DNA of 32,048 nucleotides from Priapulus caudatus (GCF_000485595.1 NW_014578105.1:32448-64495); one strand, 5' to 3'; positions 1-10,570 are shown, numbered from the stretch's first letter. Translations and numbers: made by a program. The notes: a model not told the origin generated them from the sequence alone.

Positions 1-33
1 TGTCGTAAAAGCCGGAAATCGGTCCAGCTCACC

Positions 34-502
34 GTGGGTGTTGCTATCCCCCGGGCGTAGAGGGACGGTCACGTGATACAGTTGACGTATACTTCAAAAT
101 GATTACTCATACGGTAACGATAACTCCAACACCTCCAACGGGAAACCTAACACTAAATATATATATCTCGTAGCGCTTTATATAGGCGGTGTGATCCACA
201 AAAATTAATCTATGGTGTGGGGACAGATATCATGATGCAAAAAACTCTAACCCTAACCCTAACCCTAACCCTAACCCTAACCAGTGACCCTAACCCTAAC
301 CCTAACCCTAATCCTAATCCTAACCCTAACCCTAACCCTAACCCTAACCAGTGACCCTAACCCTAACCCTAACCCTAATCCTAATCCTAACCCTAACCAT
401 AACCTAATACTAATACTAATACTAATACGAATAATATTAATCCTAATACTAGTGCTGCCATCGTGCGGCGTCCCTCCACGCCCGGGGGATAGCAACACCC
501 GC
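34..502. mobile_element. Element bounded by 34-bp inverted repeats, enclosing telomere-like repeats
   Basis: The arm at 34-67 and the arm at 469-502 are inverted copies with two mismatches over 34 bp, sharing the core TTGCTATCCCCCGGGCGT. The interior has about 175 bp of unremarkable sequence and then an interstitial telomeric array. The same core occurs once more at 18730-18751 beside another dispersed repeat, so it is a recurrent terminus rather than a chance palindrome. I see no coding capacity and no clear target-site duplication. The MITE-like label is inference; a solo foldback or an assembly-joined palindrome are alternatives. Confidence 0.55.
243..412. repeat. Interstitial telomeric repeat array (CCCTAA)n
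   Basis: About 25 units of CCCTAA, with CCCTAAT variants and two CCAGTGA interruptions, run from 243 and decay after 412 into TAATAC repeats (403-450). TTAGGG is the ancestral metazoan telomere unit. Unique-looking DNA on both sides and the flanking inverted repeats make this an internal array, not a chromosome end. Frames open through it on either strand are consequences of the 6-bp period. Confidence 0.9.
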
Positions 503-960
503 CGTTCGCGCCATGTGAATATATTCCCGCCGAGGTACGTAAATGGAGCGCAGCGGTACGGTTATGTAGAAACAACATTGGTCAGGTACATTTGTGTATA
601 CAGATATGTACCTCGGGTACATATCTGTAGTACCTGTTACGACAACGACCCTTCGTGCACTACTACTAGTACTAGTAAACGGAGCAGAATGTTACCCATC
701 ATTATTTTCTATGTGCAAAGACCGTGATAACGCATCTCATGATCTCAGTGAGTAGCTAGTACTACTATACGTAATACTACTATATAGTAGTAGTACTAGT
801 ATTAGTACTAGTAGTACAAATTTGCTAGCAACTGCATGTCAACAGTGAATTAATCTTTACATTAATGCAGCACTATCTTATTATCTACTACATGTATGTC
901 AGAATAAGTAAGTGCCAATGGGATGCGTAGACATGTTGGTATATGCTATATATGTTGTTT
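503..960. other. Gene-free stretch with hairpin and TAC/GTA microsatellites
   Basis: No credible gene is seen. It contains a 14-bp perfect stem with a 3-nt loop (599-629, arm ACAGATATGTACC) and two clusters of TAC/TAGTA trinucleotides (about 655-680 and 748-813) that are partly self-complementary. The same TACTAGTA cluster type recurs at 10484-10570 and near 21110-21200. A possible 3' splice site (TTGTTTAG) ends at 962, so the RhoGEF exon may begin at 963 with an upstream untranslated exon elsewhere. Confidence 0.5.
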
Positions 961-1032
961 AGGAAGAATATGTCACATCTGGTTTTATTTGCTTGATCAA
1001 CCCGAAGGATTCAAACCGTTGGAGATCACTGC

Positions 1033-1053
1033 ATGACGGCGTTGCAAGTGTGA
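1033..1053 (+). promoter_or_regulatory. Six-codon upstream ORF ahead of the RhoGEF start
   Basis: ATG at 1033 opens six codons and closes with TGA at 1051-1053, 16 nt before the main ATG at 1070. Its start context is weak (TGC before ATG, A after), so leaky scanning would be expected. Short uORFs like this often lower translation of the main frame. Its presence in the mRNA is an inference, as the transcription start is not visible. Confidence 0.35.
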
Positions 1054-1069
1054 CTTGATCGACAGCAAA

Positions 1070-4000
1070 ATGGACAGTGTAACTGTTGCTGTAAATGTGA
1101 TCGCTGATAAGCAACTGGACAGTGTCGTAAACGAGAGTGAATCTGGCAAGGAAGATGCACTGCCCCGAAGTGAAAGTCAAGGCGAAAATGTCTGTGGCGA
1201 GAAGGATAGTGAATTACCCATGCGCCCCCTGTCACCAAAGCCAGCTGTCCTGCCAAAGCCAGCTCTATCACCAAGGCCATTTTCACCTACTGGCAACAAG
1301 CCAAAGCCAGCTGTGGCCCCACGGCCATTTTCTCCCACTGGAAACACGACTAAAGCAATTGTAGTGCCAAGGCCATTCACACCTACATCATCGAAACCAA
1401 CTGTACCTCCAAGACCATTCTCACCCCCAAATGTGGCAAAGCCTAGTGCGAGTTCAAGACCTCTCTCGTCTCCAACTATTGCGGAAAAGCCCGCCACATG
1501 GTCAGCACTGGTTGCTCCTGCTCCGTTTCCACTCGCGAAACCTCTTTCACGAAAACAACAGGCGAATTCGGAAGAGGCACAACGGCCGCTCTCGCCGCCA
1601 CCGAAATTCAAGCCGATAGCGCGACCGCTTGGTCAGCCTCCACACCCACCAACAACTGCCGCTCTTAAAAAGCCCCCAACACCACAAACAACTGCCCCTC
1701 CTGCACTACCGCCACCACCAACAACTGTGGCCCCTACAAAGCCAATGCCACTATATGCACAAGTGCGTAAATCTAATCGGTCAAATAACGAGAAAAGCTC
1801 TTCAGAAGATAGAGACGCAGATATAAGGAAACTTGATGTTACCAACGAGGAGGCTTTGGAAGGTATGCCAGTTGGTCAACAAACAAGCAGTGCCTTTGAC
1901 CGGGACAGTATGGTCACTGTAGTTGACTTATGCCTAACTAGTGATAACTCGTCACAGCTTGCTGACATAGGGGAACAAGCATCTGTAGGGGAAAATAGCC
2001 AAGCAAAGCCCGTTATAGAGCCAAAAGTCTCACATATTTACGATGTAGTGTATGAACCATCGGCAGATAATGCCAAGTTAAAGGATGTCATTGCTGCGAG
2101 TGACGCAAATGAAGGAGGTGAAAACGGTTCTGCAGAAATGCCATTCGCATCGAATCGTATAGGAGTTCTCCTCCACCAGCCAAAGTCTGATTCTGCCGAC
2201 ATGGATGTGTTGACAGCTAGCGTTTACGAAGAACCGATGGTGCCAGCCTTTCCATCTCCAGATCAATTGCCAGTCGACACCAAAGATGTGAGCGGGCAGT
2301 TCTTGACGAAGCACGAGTACACGGTGAAAACGCACGTTATTCTGCCGCACGAGAGGTCTGCCATGACGGACGAAAGCGGCTATGAGTATGCAACGTGTCC
2401 CTTCTGTCCCAACCATGGAGAGCCCGGACACGAAGCCACGTGTATGCGAGCAAAGGATGCCGTCGCTGCGGCGACCGAGGAGGAGGCGAGCATCGTCTGC
2501 GCCGTGGACGAGGGAGAGTACGACGACCTGTGGCTGAGCAACTCCAAAGGCAGCACTTCGACGCAAAACGAATACGGGCGCCTCTCACGGGGCAACACGG
2601 AGCGCACACACGAGGTGTCGCCGGAGACCGGCCACATCTACAATCTGTACGACGACTCGGGCGAGCGCGTGCCGATCGCGCGGCAGCAGAGCGACGACTA
2701 CTTCGTTGACGATGACGAGATATACGAGGAGATACGCGCTCCGAAGTTTGGCTTCACCGAAGTCGCGGAGAGCGAGTCGACGATATTCTGGTCGTCGGAC
2801 ACGAGCTCGGGCGACAGCGGGGACGAGACGACGGTGCGGCCGCCGCGCGACGACGGGCTCGCACAGCGTCACAGCACGCTCGTCTGCGACAAGCCCACGC
2901 GCACGCTGCTGCAGAAGATCACGCGCAGCAAGAAGACGGAGCAGTACGACCCACAGCAGGCGCACGCGCGCGCAAGGAGGAAGATCGACGACGAGGAGCA
3001 CCTTGTCCCCGACGTGCGGCTGCTGACGACGCGGCACCCGCCACCCTGCATGCCGCTGCCGCCGCCCGACGCGATGTCCGAGAACGAGCTGGTGCGCCGC
3101 AAGGTCGTCGCGCAGGTCGTCGACACGGAGAACTCGTACGTCAGCTCGCTGACGCAGCTCGTCGAGGACTACGAGATCCAGCTGCTGAACGCCGTTCCTC
3201 CGCTCGTCGGCGCGTCCAAAGTGAAGACGATGTTCTTCCGTGTGCGCTCGATCCTGCAGTGCCACATGATGTTCCGCATCGGCCTCGCGGCGGCCGTCAG
3301 CAAGTGGCACGACGAGGAGAAGATCGGCGATGTGTTCATCGCGTCGTTCTCGAAGGCGATCATCGTCGACATCTACAGCGACTTCGTGAACAACTTCACG
3401 CATGCCGTTGAGACGGCGCGCCGGCTCTGCAAACAGCGGCCGCCGTTCGCCGACTTCATGAAGAACAACCAGGTGATGTCGAAGGACCGGCTGTCGTTCT
3501 TCGGGCTGATGGTGAAGCCCGTCCAGCGCTTCCCGCAGTACATCCTCCTGCTGCAGGACCTGATGAAGCGCACGCCGGCGGGGCACTACGACCGCGTTTC
3601 CCTCCAGATGGCGCTGACGACTCTCGAGTGCCTCGCCGAGAAGCTGAATCGCCGGAAGCTAGACAGCGAGCACCGGCTCGCCGTCAAGCAGATCCTGCGC
3701 AGCATGAACGTCAAGTTCGCGCTCAAGTCCATCGTCGAGGGAGCGCGCTTCTTCGTGCGTGAAGACGCCGTCGCCGAGCTGGAGTTTGACGAGGGCGGTG
3801 GGCGCGAGCACCGGAAGCCCCGCAAGCTCATCCTCATGAACGACATGCTGATCTGCGCGGCGGCGAAGCGGCAGCTGCCTGGCGAGCGCGGCACGAAGTC
3901 GCGCGGCTGCTACAACCTCAAGTGGAGCGTCAACCTTCGCGACATCAAGGTCGTCGACAGCGTCGCGTTCAGCGGCATCCACGCGGCGCGTCTCAAGGGC

Positions 4001-5933
4001 TCGCATGTGTCGCTCGTGTCTCAGCAGACCGAGAAGTCGTCGGGCGTCATCTCGTCGTCGGGCGGTGTCTCGTCCGCCGTGGGATCCGTTAGTCCCGGCG
4101 CGATCAGGAGCGGCATTCACCTGCGCTACGACGAGCTCAACTCTCTCGTGCACGATTTCACCGTCGTGTCGCAGATTGACGGCCTGCTGTCATCGCTCCA
4201 CCGTCCGCTGCCGGCGCTCAACCACGACGTCATGCACCAGTTCTCGCGGCAGCTGCAGTGCGAGATTCGTGCCAAGGACGACGAGATCGCGCTGTTCAGC
4301 GTCTGCCAGGTGAACATATCGCTGCCGTCGAAGAGCAAGAGTCAGGGCAGGTTCTACTTCGCCTTCGAAACTTCGACGCCGAAGTCGAAAAAGGACTGGC
4401 TGACCGACCTGCACATGTGCCAGGTGGCGCTTGAGCCTAGCAACAACCCCGCGTGGGACATCGCTGACAGCGTCGACGACTGCAAGGCGAGGAGCAAGCT
4501 GCCATTGTTCGTCGCGCCGATGCCGGTCTACATGGGCAAGGCGGCGACCGAGGTGAGATGCGGGGCGTTTTGCACCGCCGCCCCGGCCGCGGGCGTGCCG
4601 CGAGACCAGCTGTGGGTGTGCAGCAGCGACAGACGCGCCAACAGCATGACGGTGATCTCACTGCACAAGACGCACCCGGAGCTCGTGCACTCGTTCGAGC
4701 TGCGCTGCCGCGCCACTGTGCAGTGCATGGCCGTCGTGCCGCAGGACCCGTTCACGACGATCTGGCTTGGCACGGACACAGGCGAGGTGTGCATCTACAA
4801 GGTCGACCAGACGCGCGCCGAGCTGGTGTCGTTCTGCACGCCAGGGGGCGCCGGCGTCGCCGGGTTTGCGCACGTTGACGGGCGTGTGTTCGTGGCACTC
4901 TCGAGCGGTCGCGTTGCCGTGTACCGGCGCGCGCTCGCCGGAGGCTGGCGCACAGACGCGGCGACGCTTGTCGCCCTAGGCGATGCGCCTGTCACCGCGA
5001 TGCTGCCAGCGCCATCTGGTGACACACTGTGGTGCGCGTGCGGCCGCAAGATCTTCCTGCTGGACGTCGACGCCGAGGTTGTGCGGCGCAGCTTCTACGT
5101 GCACCATGAGCGCGCGGCGAGTGTCGGCACCCTCGCGCGGGCCGGCGTCGGCGTCTGGTGCAGCATACGCACGACCCCGCTCGTGCGGCTCTTCCACGCC
5201 GAGACCTACCAGCTGCTGCAGGAGCTAAACGTCGCGTCGGCCGTTGGCCGGCTGCTCGGCGAGCGCAAGCAGCCGCGCGGATCCGGCGTCGCCGTGACGA
5301 CGCTCGTCGCCTCCTCTGGGTACCTGTGGATCGGCACGAGCGTGGGCATTGTTGTTGTGTATGCACTGCCGCGGCTTGAGGGTGTGCCCGTCATCAGCAA
5401 CAAGGCGATCGTCTCCTATCACTCGCACAAGAGCGCTGTGACGATGCTCGTGCCCTGCCTGCCTGCGCAGGCCGCGATGCAGCAGAGGCAGCCGCCGAGG
5501 AGTCTGACGAAGAGCGGCGGCGCCCCCTACGAAGAGGAGCCGAAGCGCGTGAGCAACCTGTCTGCGTACGACAACGTGAGGAATCGTGAAGCCCCGCCGG
5601 CGAGCGAGGTCGACGACGACACCGACGACGTGTACACGACGCCGTACGCAGTCCCGTCCATGGACGACGACGACGATCACCACGACGAGGCGGCGGAGGA
5701 GGAGGAGAAGGGGGTCCCGGCTTACGACGACGTCGCGCCCGTCCCCGCGCTGCCTGCCGTGCACTCGTACGTGAATGTACCGAGCAGTACCGACAACACC
5801 TATGACACGGTGTACGACGCAAACGTGGAGCAGAGGAAGCAGGAGGAGGAGGAGGAGGGCCCGAGAGCAACGACAACAGCTGCAGCATCTGATGATGTAT
5901 TCGAGGGGCCTTACGCAGTGACGGATATTCCTC
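1070..5933 (+). CDS. ARHGEF10-like Rho guanine nucleotide exchange factor, exon 1
   Basis: Residues 1-1621 of a RhoGEF, a protein that activates Rho GTPases by GDP release. The start is ATG 1070 in a good context (AAAATGG), with an in-frame TGA at 1034. Order: proline-rich N-terminus with repeated PRPFSP units (about 50-235); a CPFC...H...H...C cluster (443-458); scattered tyrosine motifs; a DH domain (about 673-870) with the typical KPVQRFPQY helix (816-824); a PH-like domain with a long serine/glycine insert (about 880-1118); a WD40-like beta-propeller (about 1144-1460) with blades such as IWLGTDTGEVCIYKV. DH, split PH and C-terminal propeller together are the hallmark of the ARHGEF10/10L/17 group; the DH sequence reads closest to ARHGEF10. 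The exon ends at a strong donor, CTC|GTAAGT. Read without splicing, the frame would stop at 5962 after nine intron-encoded residues. Codon use changes near 2350 from mixed to strongly GC-ending. Confidence 0.93.
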
Positions 5934-6329
5934 GTAAGTTTGCAGCAATGACCTATCAATAGCCTTATCAATGACTATCAAATAACTTATCAATAGCATG
6001 TTCTCGTTATTGATAATTAAGCAATCAAAGTTATATGTAGGGTGGTCAATCAAGGGAAACCCAAATACTGTCCTTTATAAATAGGTGCCTGTCCTATAGA
6101 AGTGATTTAACTGTACATGACTCAAGAGAAATGCCAAGTGTCCTTTATAGGCAGATATCGTTCTAGAGAGTTGCTCCATAGTAAACGATACGAAATAAAT
6201 AATACTAATTAATACAAGTTTGACTGTAGTCATTCTACCAGTTGTTAATTAATAAAATGAGTAAATTTGTGAGTAATGAGTAGCTCGAGTAACGAGTGAG
6301 TACATCTCTTGCCTTCCCCATTCTATTAG
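5934..6329 (+). other. RhoGEF intron (396 bp)
   Basis: GTAAGT at 5934 and a pyrimidine-rich tract ending CATTCTATTAG at 6329 form a canonical GT-AG intron. The interior is AT-rich and non-coding, unlike the GC-rich exons on both sides. The upstream exon leaves one base of a codon (C) and the downstream exon supplies two (AT), so the reading frame is kept. Confidence 0.88.
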
Positions 6330-6952
6330 ATTTGTCAACCAGCGATGACGAACGTGAAATAAAATCGCTTCAGCAGACGCGTAGCAGCGGCGCCGCCTCA
6401 CAGGTGGCCCAACCTGCGGCGATCCCCGAGAGCGGGCCGCCGCCGCTGACCCGCAAGAACTATCGCTTCAACGATGAGAACGTTCGCAGCATCCTGCGCG
6501 GCGTCGTTGACCGGGAGGCGCGTGCGCGGGGCTACAGCGGCGCCCACTCTCCCTCGCCGCCGCGCACCAACCTCGACCGCATCACGTCGATGTACGGAAG
6601 CCTGATGAACATCGACGTGGCCGACCTTGAACGCGAGAATTCGACGACGGAGTCGGAGTGCTCGGCGAGCGTGCCCCGTGAGGGCGACGTGCCGATGACG
6701 CCACCGCTCTTTCCGAAGTTCCCCGTGCGCGGGGGGACGCACAATGACGAGGAGGATGACGATGGGGAGTACGGGATCGCGAGTCGTCCGGCGGCGGCCG
6801 CGGGGCTGGAGAACCGCAGTGCGGGCCGGCCGCGCACGATGCTGGTGGTCAGCGGCGGCAGCGGCTACTTCAACTGGTCACGGCTAAGCTCGAAGGACGT
6901 GAGCAACAGCGACGCGCACGTCATGGCGTGGGAGATGAAGCTTGTTGGGTGA
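6330..6952 (+). CDS. ARHGEF10-like RhoGEF, exon 2 (C-terminus)
   Basis: It encodes residues 1622-1828 and the TGA stop at 6950-6952. Joined to 1070-5933 the coding length is 5,487 nt, exactly 1,829 codons. Most of the segment is a low-complexity acidic/serine linker. The last ~38 residues (from TMLVVSGGSGY to AHVMAWEMKL) look like the final strands of the beta-propeller, separated from the other blades by a long disordered insert. GC-rich codon use matches exon 1. A GTG at 6296 could also open this frame, but it lies inside the intron, and nothing suggests a separate gene. The end of the frame lies in the first unit of the 68-bp tandem repeat. Confidence 0.85.
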
Positions 6953-7252
6953 TCTCTGACCGTGGATTGCGGGATGAACAACAGCACTACATGACGTGGG
7001 AGATGAAGCTCGTTGGGTGATCTCTGACCGTGGATTGCGGGATGAACAACAGCACTACATGACGTGGGAGATGAAGCTCGTTGGGTGATCTCTGACCGTG
7101 GATTGCGGGATGAACAACAGCACTACATAACGTGGGAGATGAAGCTCGTTGGGTGATCTCTGACCGTGGATTGCGGGATGAACAACAGCACTACATGGCG
7201 TGGGAGATGAAGCTCATAGGATGGCCGTAGATTCCAAGATGAACAACAGAGA
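6923..7252 (+). repeat. 68-bp tandem repeat containing the RhoGEF stop codon
   Basis: Units start at 6923, 6991, 7059 and 7127, each 68 bp and nearly identical. A degenerate, shortened fifth unit runs from 7195 to about 7252. Each unit begins with the terminal codons ATGGCGTGGGAGATGAAGCT and carries the stop and the start of the 3' UTR. Only unit 1 is in the coding frame; 68 is not a multiple of three, so later copies are shifted. Confidence 0.95.
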
Positions 7253-8068
7253 CGTGAACACATGGCGGGGTAGCTTTTCAGGTGACTTTCACTACCTCTG
7301 TCTGAGCGAGATGGCCACGTCCGTCTCAGATGCTGTTGCTAGAGCTGTCATGCTAATCTATTTTTGTATGCGGTGGATGCCAGAATGTCGCCCTAGCAGC
7401 ACGTCGTTACTGAGCATTAGTTTTAGGACATCCTATCGCAATGCTCATTAGCTAGATCTGCCTGTCACTCGGGTCAGGCATATATGCCAATATCGGTTGT
7501 GGGTTTGCGATGAGCAGACAGTTTTGACTCGTCTCTAGTCGAGCAGGTATCGGTTGGAGAAAGAGTGCAGTCGACATGAAAGATGGTTCAGTTCTGTATA
7601 CCCACTGTAGACGTGGCATTTTGGGGGTTCGCGAAGTCGCACAAAAACGTGAATACTGTGCTTGCTTGCACGTTTGTTCGGCAACTCTGTCTGAGTTCTC
7701 AGTTTTTCGAGACACTGCTACCAATTATAGATAAAAGAAATTGGTTAAGTATGTATACATACATACATACATATTTAGTTATATATATATATACATATAT
7801 AATAACTAGTAAACATAATAGACGTACGTTTTATCAATTATTATTGACGGTAGAATTAGGCTCTGTAATTAGCGAGTAATTAATTGATCTATAGTGTTAA
7901 TGATGAAATTGTTACATTAGACAGCATGTCGACTCCTTGTTAGTATTTTAGAAAATAAATTCAGTAGAGCAACGCAAAATACTGAGCTTTTTAACTATGA
8001 ATACCCCCAAACTGAATTGAATAAATAATTCTTCGCTAATAGTAATAGCCTCGTCTACTCGACGAAAT
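7253..8068 (+). other. RhoGEF 3' flank with candidate poly(A) signals
   Basis: No gene is seen. AATAAA occurs at 7954-7959 and again at 8020-8025 and would give a 3' UTR of about 1 kb. A TACA/TA microsatellite lies at 7751-7800. An open frame at 7200-7451 begins in the degenerate repeat unit, has no recognisable motifs and is treated as chance. Confidence 0.45.
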
Positions 8069-8170
8069 TTAACTCGAGTTAAGCGTCTATACGGGGCCGT
8101 AACTCGAGTTAGCTTATCCTCGCCAGTCGATCGAAGTTAAGCTAACTCGAGTTACCTTAACTCGAATTAG
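8069..8170. repeat. Cluster of TAACTCGAGTTA palindromes
   Basis: Copies lie at 8069-8082, 8100-8111, 8143-8154, plus a variant (TTAACTCGAATTAG) at 8158-8170. The two middle copies are part of a perfect 18-bp inverted repeat, GTAACTCGAGTTAGCTTA at 8099-8116 against 8138-8155, with a 21-nt loop. This may be a mobile-element end, a hairpin or a factor-binding array; the sequence alone does not decide. Confidence 0.8.
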
Positions 8171-8213
8171 CGAATAGTACATAACTCCACGATAGGCGGC
8201 AACACTAGTACGA

Positions 8214-9562
8214 TGTACGCACGTGTACTTGCACACGCACGCACACACTCATGCACGCACGTGTACGTGCACACGCACGCACGCACGTCTACGTGCACAC
8301 GCACGCACTGACGCACGCACGCACTCACGCACGCACGCACGCATGCACGCATGGTACGCACGCACGCACGTGTACATCCAAACGCCCGCACGCACGCACG
8401 CGCCCATGCACACACGTCTACATGCGCACGCACGTACGCATGCACGCAGGTGTACGTGCACACGCACGCACGTATATGTGCATACGCACGCGCGCACGTT
8501 TACATACACACGCACGCATGCATGCATGCATGCACGCAGGTGTACGTGCACACGCACGCACGCACGGACGCACGTGTACGTGAACACGCACGCACGCACG
8601 TGTACGTTCACACGCACGCACGCACGCGCGCACGTGTACGTGCACACGCACGCACGCATGTACGCACGTGTAAGTGCACACGCACGCACGCACGCACGCA
8701 CGTCTACGTGCACATGTACACGCGCGCACACACGCACGCACGTGTACGTGCACACACATGGACGCACGCACGCACGCACGCACGTGTACGTGCACACGGA
8801 CGCACACACTCATGCACGCACGTGTACGTGCACACGCACGCACGCACGCATGCACTTAGGTGTACGTGCACACGCACGCACGCACGCACGAACGTGTACC
8901 TGCACACGCGAGCACACACGCATGCACGCACGTGTACGTGCCCACGCACGCACTCACGCACGCACGCACGTGTACGTGCACACGCACACACGCACGCATG
9001 CACGCACGTGTACGTGCACACGCACGCACGTCTACGTGCACACGCACGCACGCACGCATGCACGCATATGTACGTGCATATGCAGGTACGCACGCGCGCA
9101 CGTGTACACGCACGTACGCACGCAGGTGTACGTGCACACGCACGCACGCACGTATATGTACATACGCACGCTCGCACGTTTACATACACACGCACGCACG
9201 CACGGACGCACGTGTACGTGAACACGCACGCACTCACACACGCACGCAGGCACTCACGTGTACGTTCACACGCACGCACGCATGTACGCACGTGTAAGTG
9301 CACACGCACGCACGCACGCACGAACGCACGTGTACGTACACACGCACGCACGCACGCACGAACGTGTACTTGCACACGCATGCACGCACGCACGCACGTA
9401 TACGTGCACACGCACACACGCACGCACAACCACGCACGCACGGCACCTGTTTTACATACACACGCACGCACGCATGCATGCAGCGCAGGTGTACGTCACA
9501 CCACGCAACGCACGAACGCACGTCTACGTGCACATGCATGCCACGCACGCGTACCTGTACAC
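8214..9562. repeat. 1.35-kb ACGC/ACGT satellite, alternating purine-pyrimidine
   Basis: The block is built of ACGC, CATG and AC units, punctuated by a recurring GTGTACGTGCACACGCAC segment roughly every 40-60 bp. Nearly every base alternates purine and pyrimidine, the pattern that favours left-handed Z-DNA. Because the 2- and 4-bp units contain no stop codon, long frames stay open on both strands (up to about 430 codons of Thr/His/Ala/Arg/Val/Cys); these are artefacts, not genes. It ends at about 9562. Confidence 0.95.
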
Positions 9563-9769
9563 ATAGTAATGATACGCAATCTGTATGTGCATAACCAGTC
9601 AGATTTACCTAATCAGTGTAGGGGCCTACTGAATTAAGTTCTCAATTATTAATATCGTAGTTGGAAATCTAATAATTTATTGACTGGTGCGTGTTTTCAG
9701 GGGACCCCTGCATGGTCATGCTATTGCACACAATTTGGGTTAAATCTGATTTTACTTAACTAGACAAAC
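9563..9769. other. Unannotated spacer
   Basis: AT-rich sequence between the satellite and mobile-element copy A. I see no gene, repeat or signal. Confidence 0.4.
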
Positions 9770-10483
9770 TGCAGCCCGGATCGCGCGCGAAAGCGCGAAC
9801 AGCGCCATCTCATGGCGCCATTAGGGTCAATTCGCTGCCACAATATGTATAACTATATACGCAAATCACTTTGTGTAGTAGATAAAGCCCCAGAATCGGT
9901 GAATTGAGGAGTTCTGGCCATTGCCGAAATTTTTGGACTTTGCACGTAGTGCGAGAATAAATCGAATGGTCGGAATTGTGTTTTTTTTTTCTTCGCGCGT
10001 ACGTTTTTTCCTATAAAAACGACTTCGAATTTATTTAATTTAACGCCCTGAAGTTAATTCTGGTACATATCGCGGCCCATAGATCGCGCCACCGAGGGCT
10101 CTCCTCCGAGGCATTTCGCAGACAATTTTCGTTAGACTGGCGCGGTCGAGAATTTCACACGCTGCAGTAACTATAACTTTAGTGTAGCGAAAGAGACTTG
10201 CCCGAATTAACGTCCGTGCCAGTCTAACCTGGAATCGTGACATCGCGTGTTCGTTATCGTAGCCATCTTGCTTCTCCTTATGAACCTGTTCACCCCGCGC
10301 TCGCATCTCCTCTCAGACTCTAGCCCGTTTTGCCGTTTTTGCATATTACCAGCCACTGGCAGTGCGTCAAGCCCGCACGTACAGCACACACTGCATGATC
10401 ATCAGTTCGTTTAGACTGAGCCACTAGCGGCACTAGAGACCGTGTACAAGATGGCGTTGCGCAAAAGATGCGTTGTTACCCGA

Positions 10484-10570
10484 CCGCACTACTACTACTA
10501 CTACTACTAGTACTAGTAGTAGTAGTACTACTAAGTTACCAGCACTACTAGTACTAGTACTAGTAACTAC
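10484..10570. repeat. TAC/GTA self-complementary microsatellite
   Basis: A run of TAC triplets turns into GTA triplets through TACTAGTA, making short hairpins, and is followed by a second CTACTAGTACTAGTA run. A similar cluster occupies the same place in copy C (about 21110-21200), and a stub (TACTAGTAGTAGTAG) starts copy B at 14043, so it belongs to the element. Confidence 0.8.

Noticed and set aside
243-412. True chromosome end
   Set aside because: Array is short, interrupted, flanked by inverted repeats, and followed by genes on one side and other DNA on the other.
284-727. 147-codon frame through the telomeric array
   Set aside because: Its first half is a direct translation of the CCCTAA repeat, and the rest has no motif.
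1055-1069. Start of the RhoGEF at TTG 1055
   Set aside because: TTG is not a usual animal start; ATG 1070 has a good context and lies 15 nt downstream.
8223-9637. Long open frames (up to about 430 codons) on both strands through the ACGC satellite
   Set aside because: All frames are open because the repeat lacks stop codons; the products are Thr/His/Ala/Arg or Cys/Val repeats with no domain.
10040-10306. Minus-strand frame shared by copies A and B (MRARGEQVHKEKQ...)
   Set aside because: The shared protein simply reflects near-identical DNA; copies diverge in frame where DNA diverges, and copy C does not keep it.
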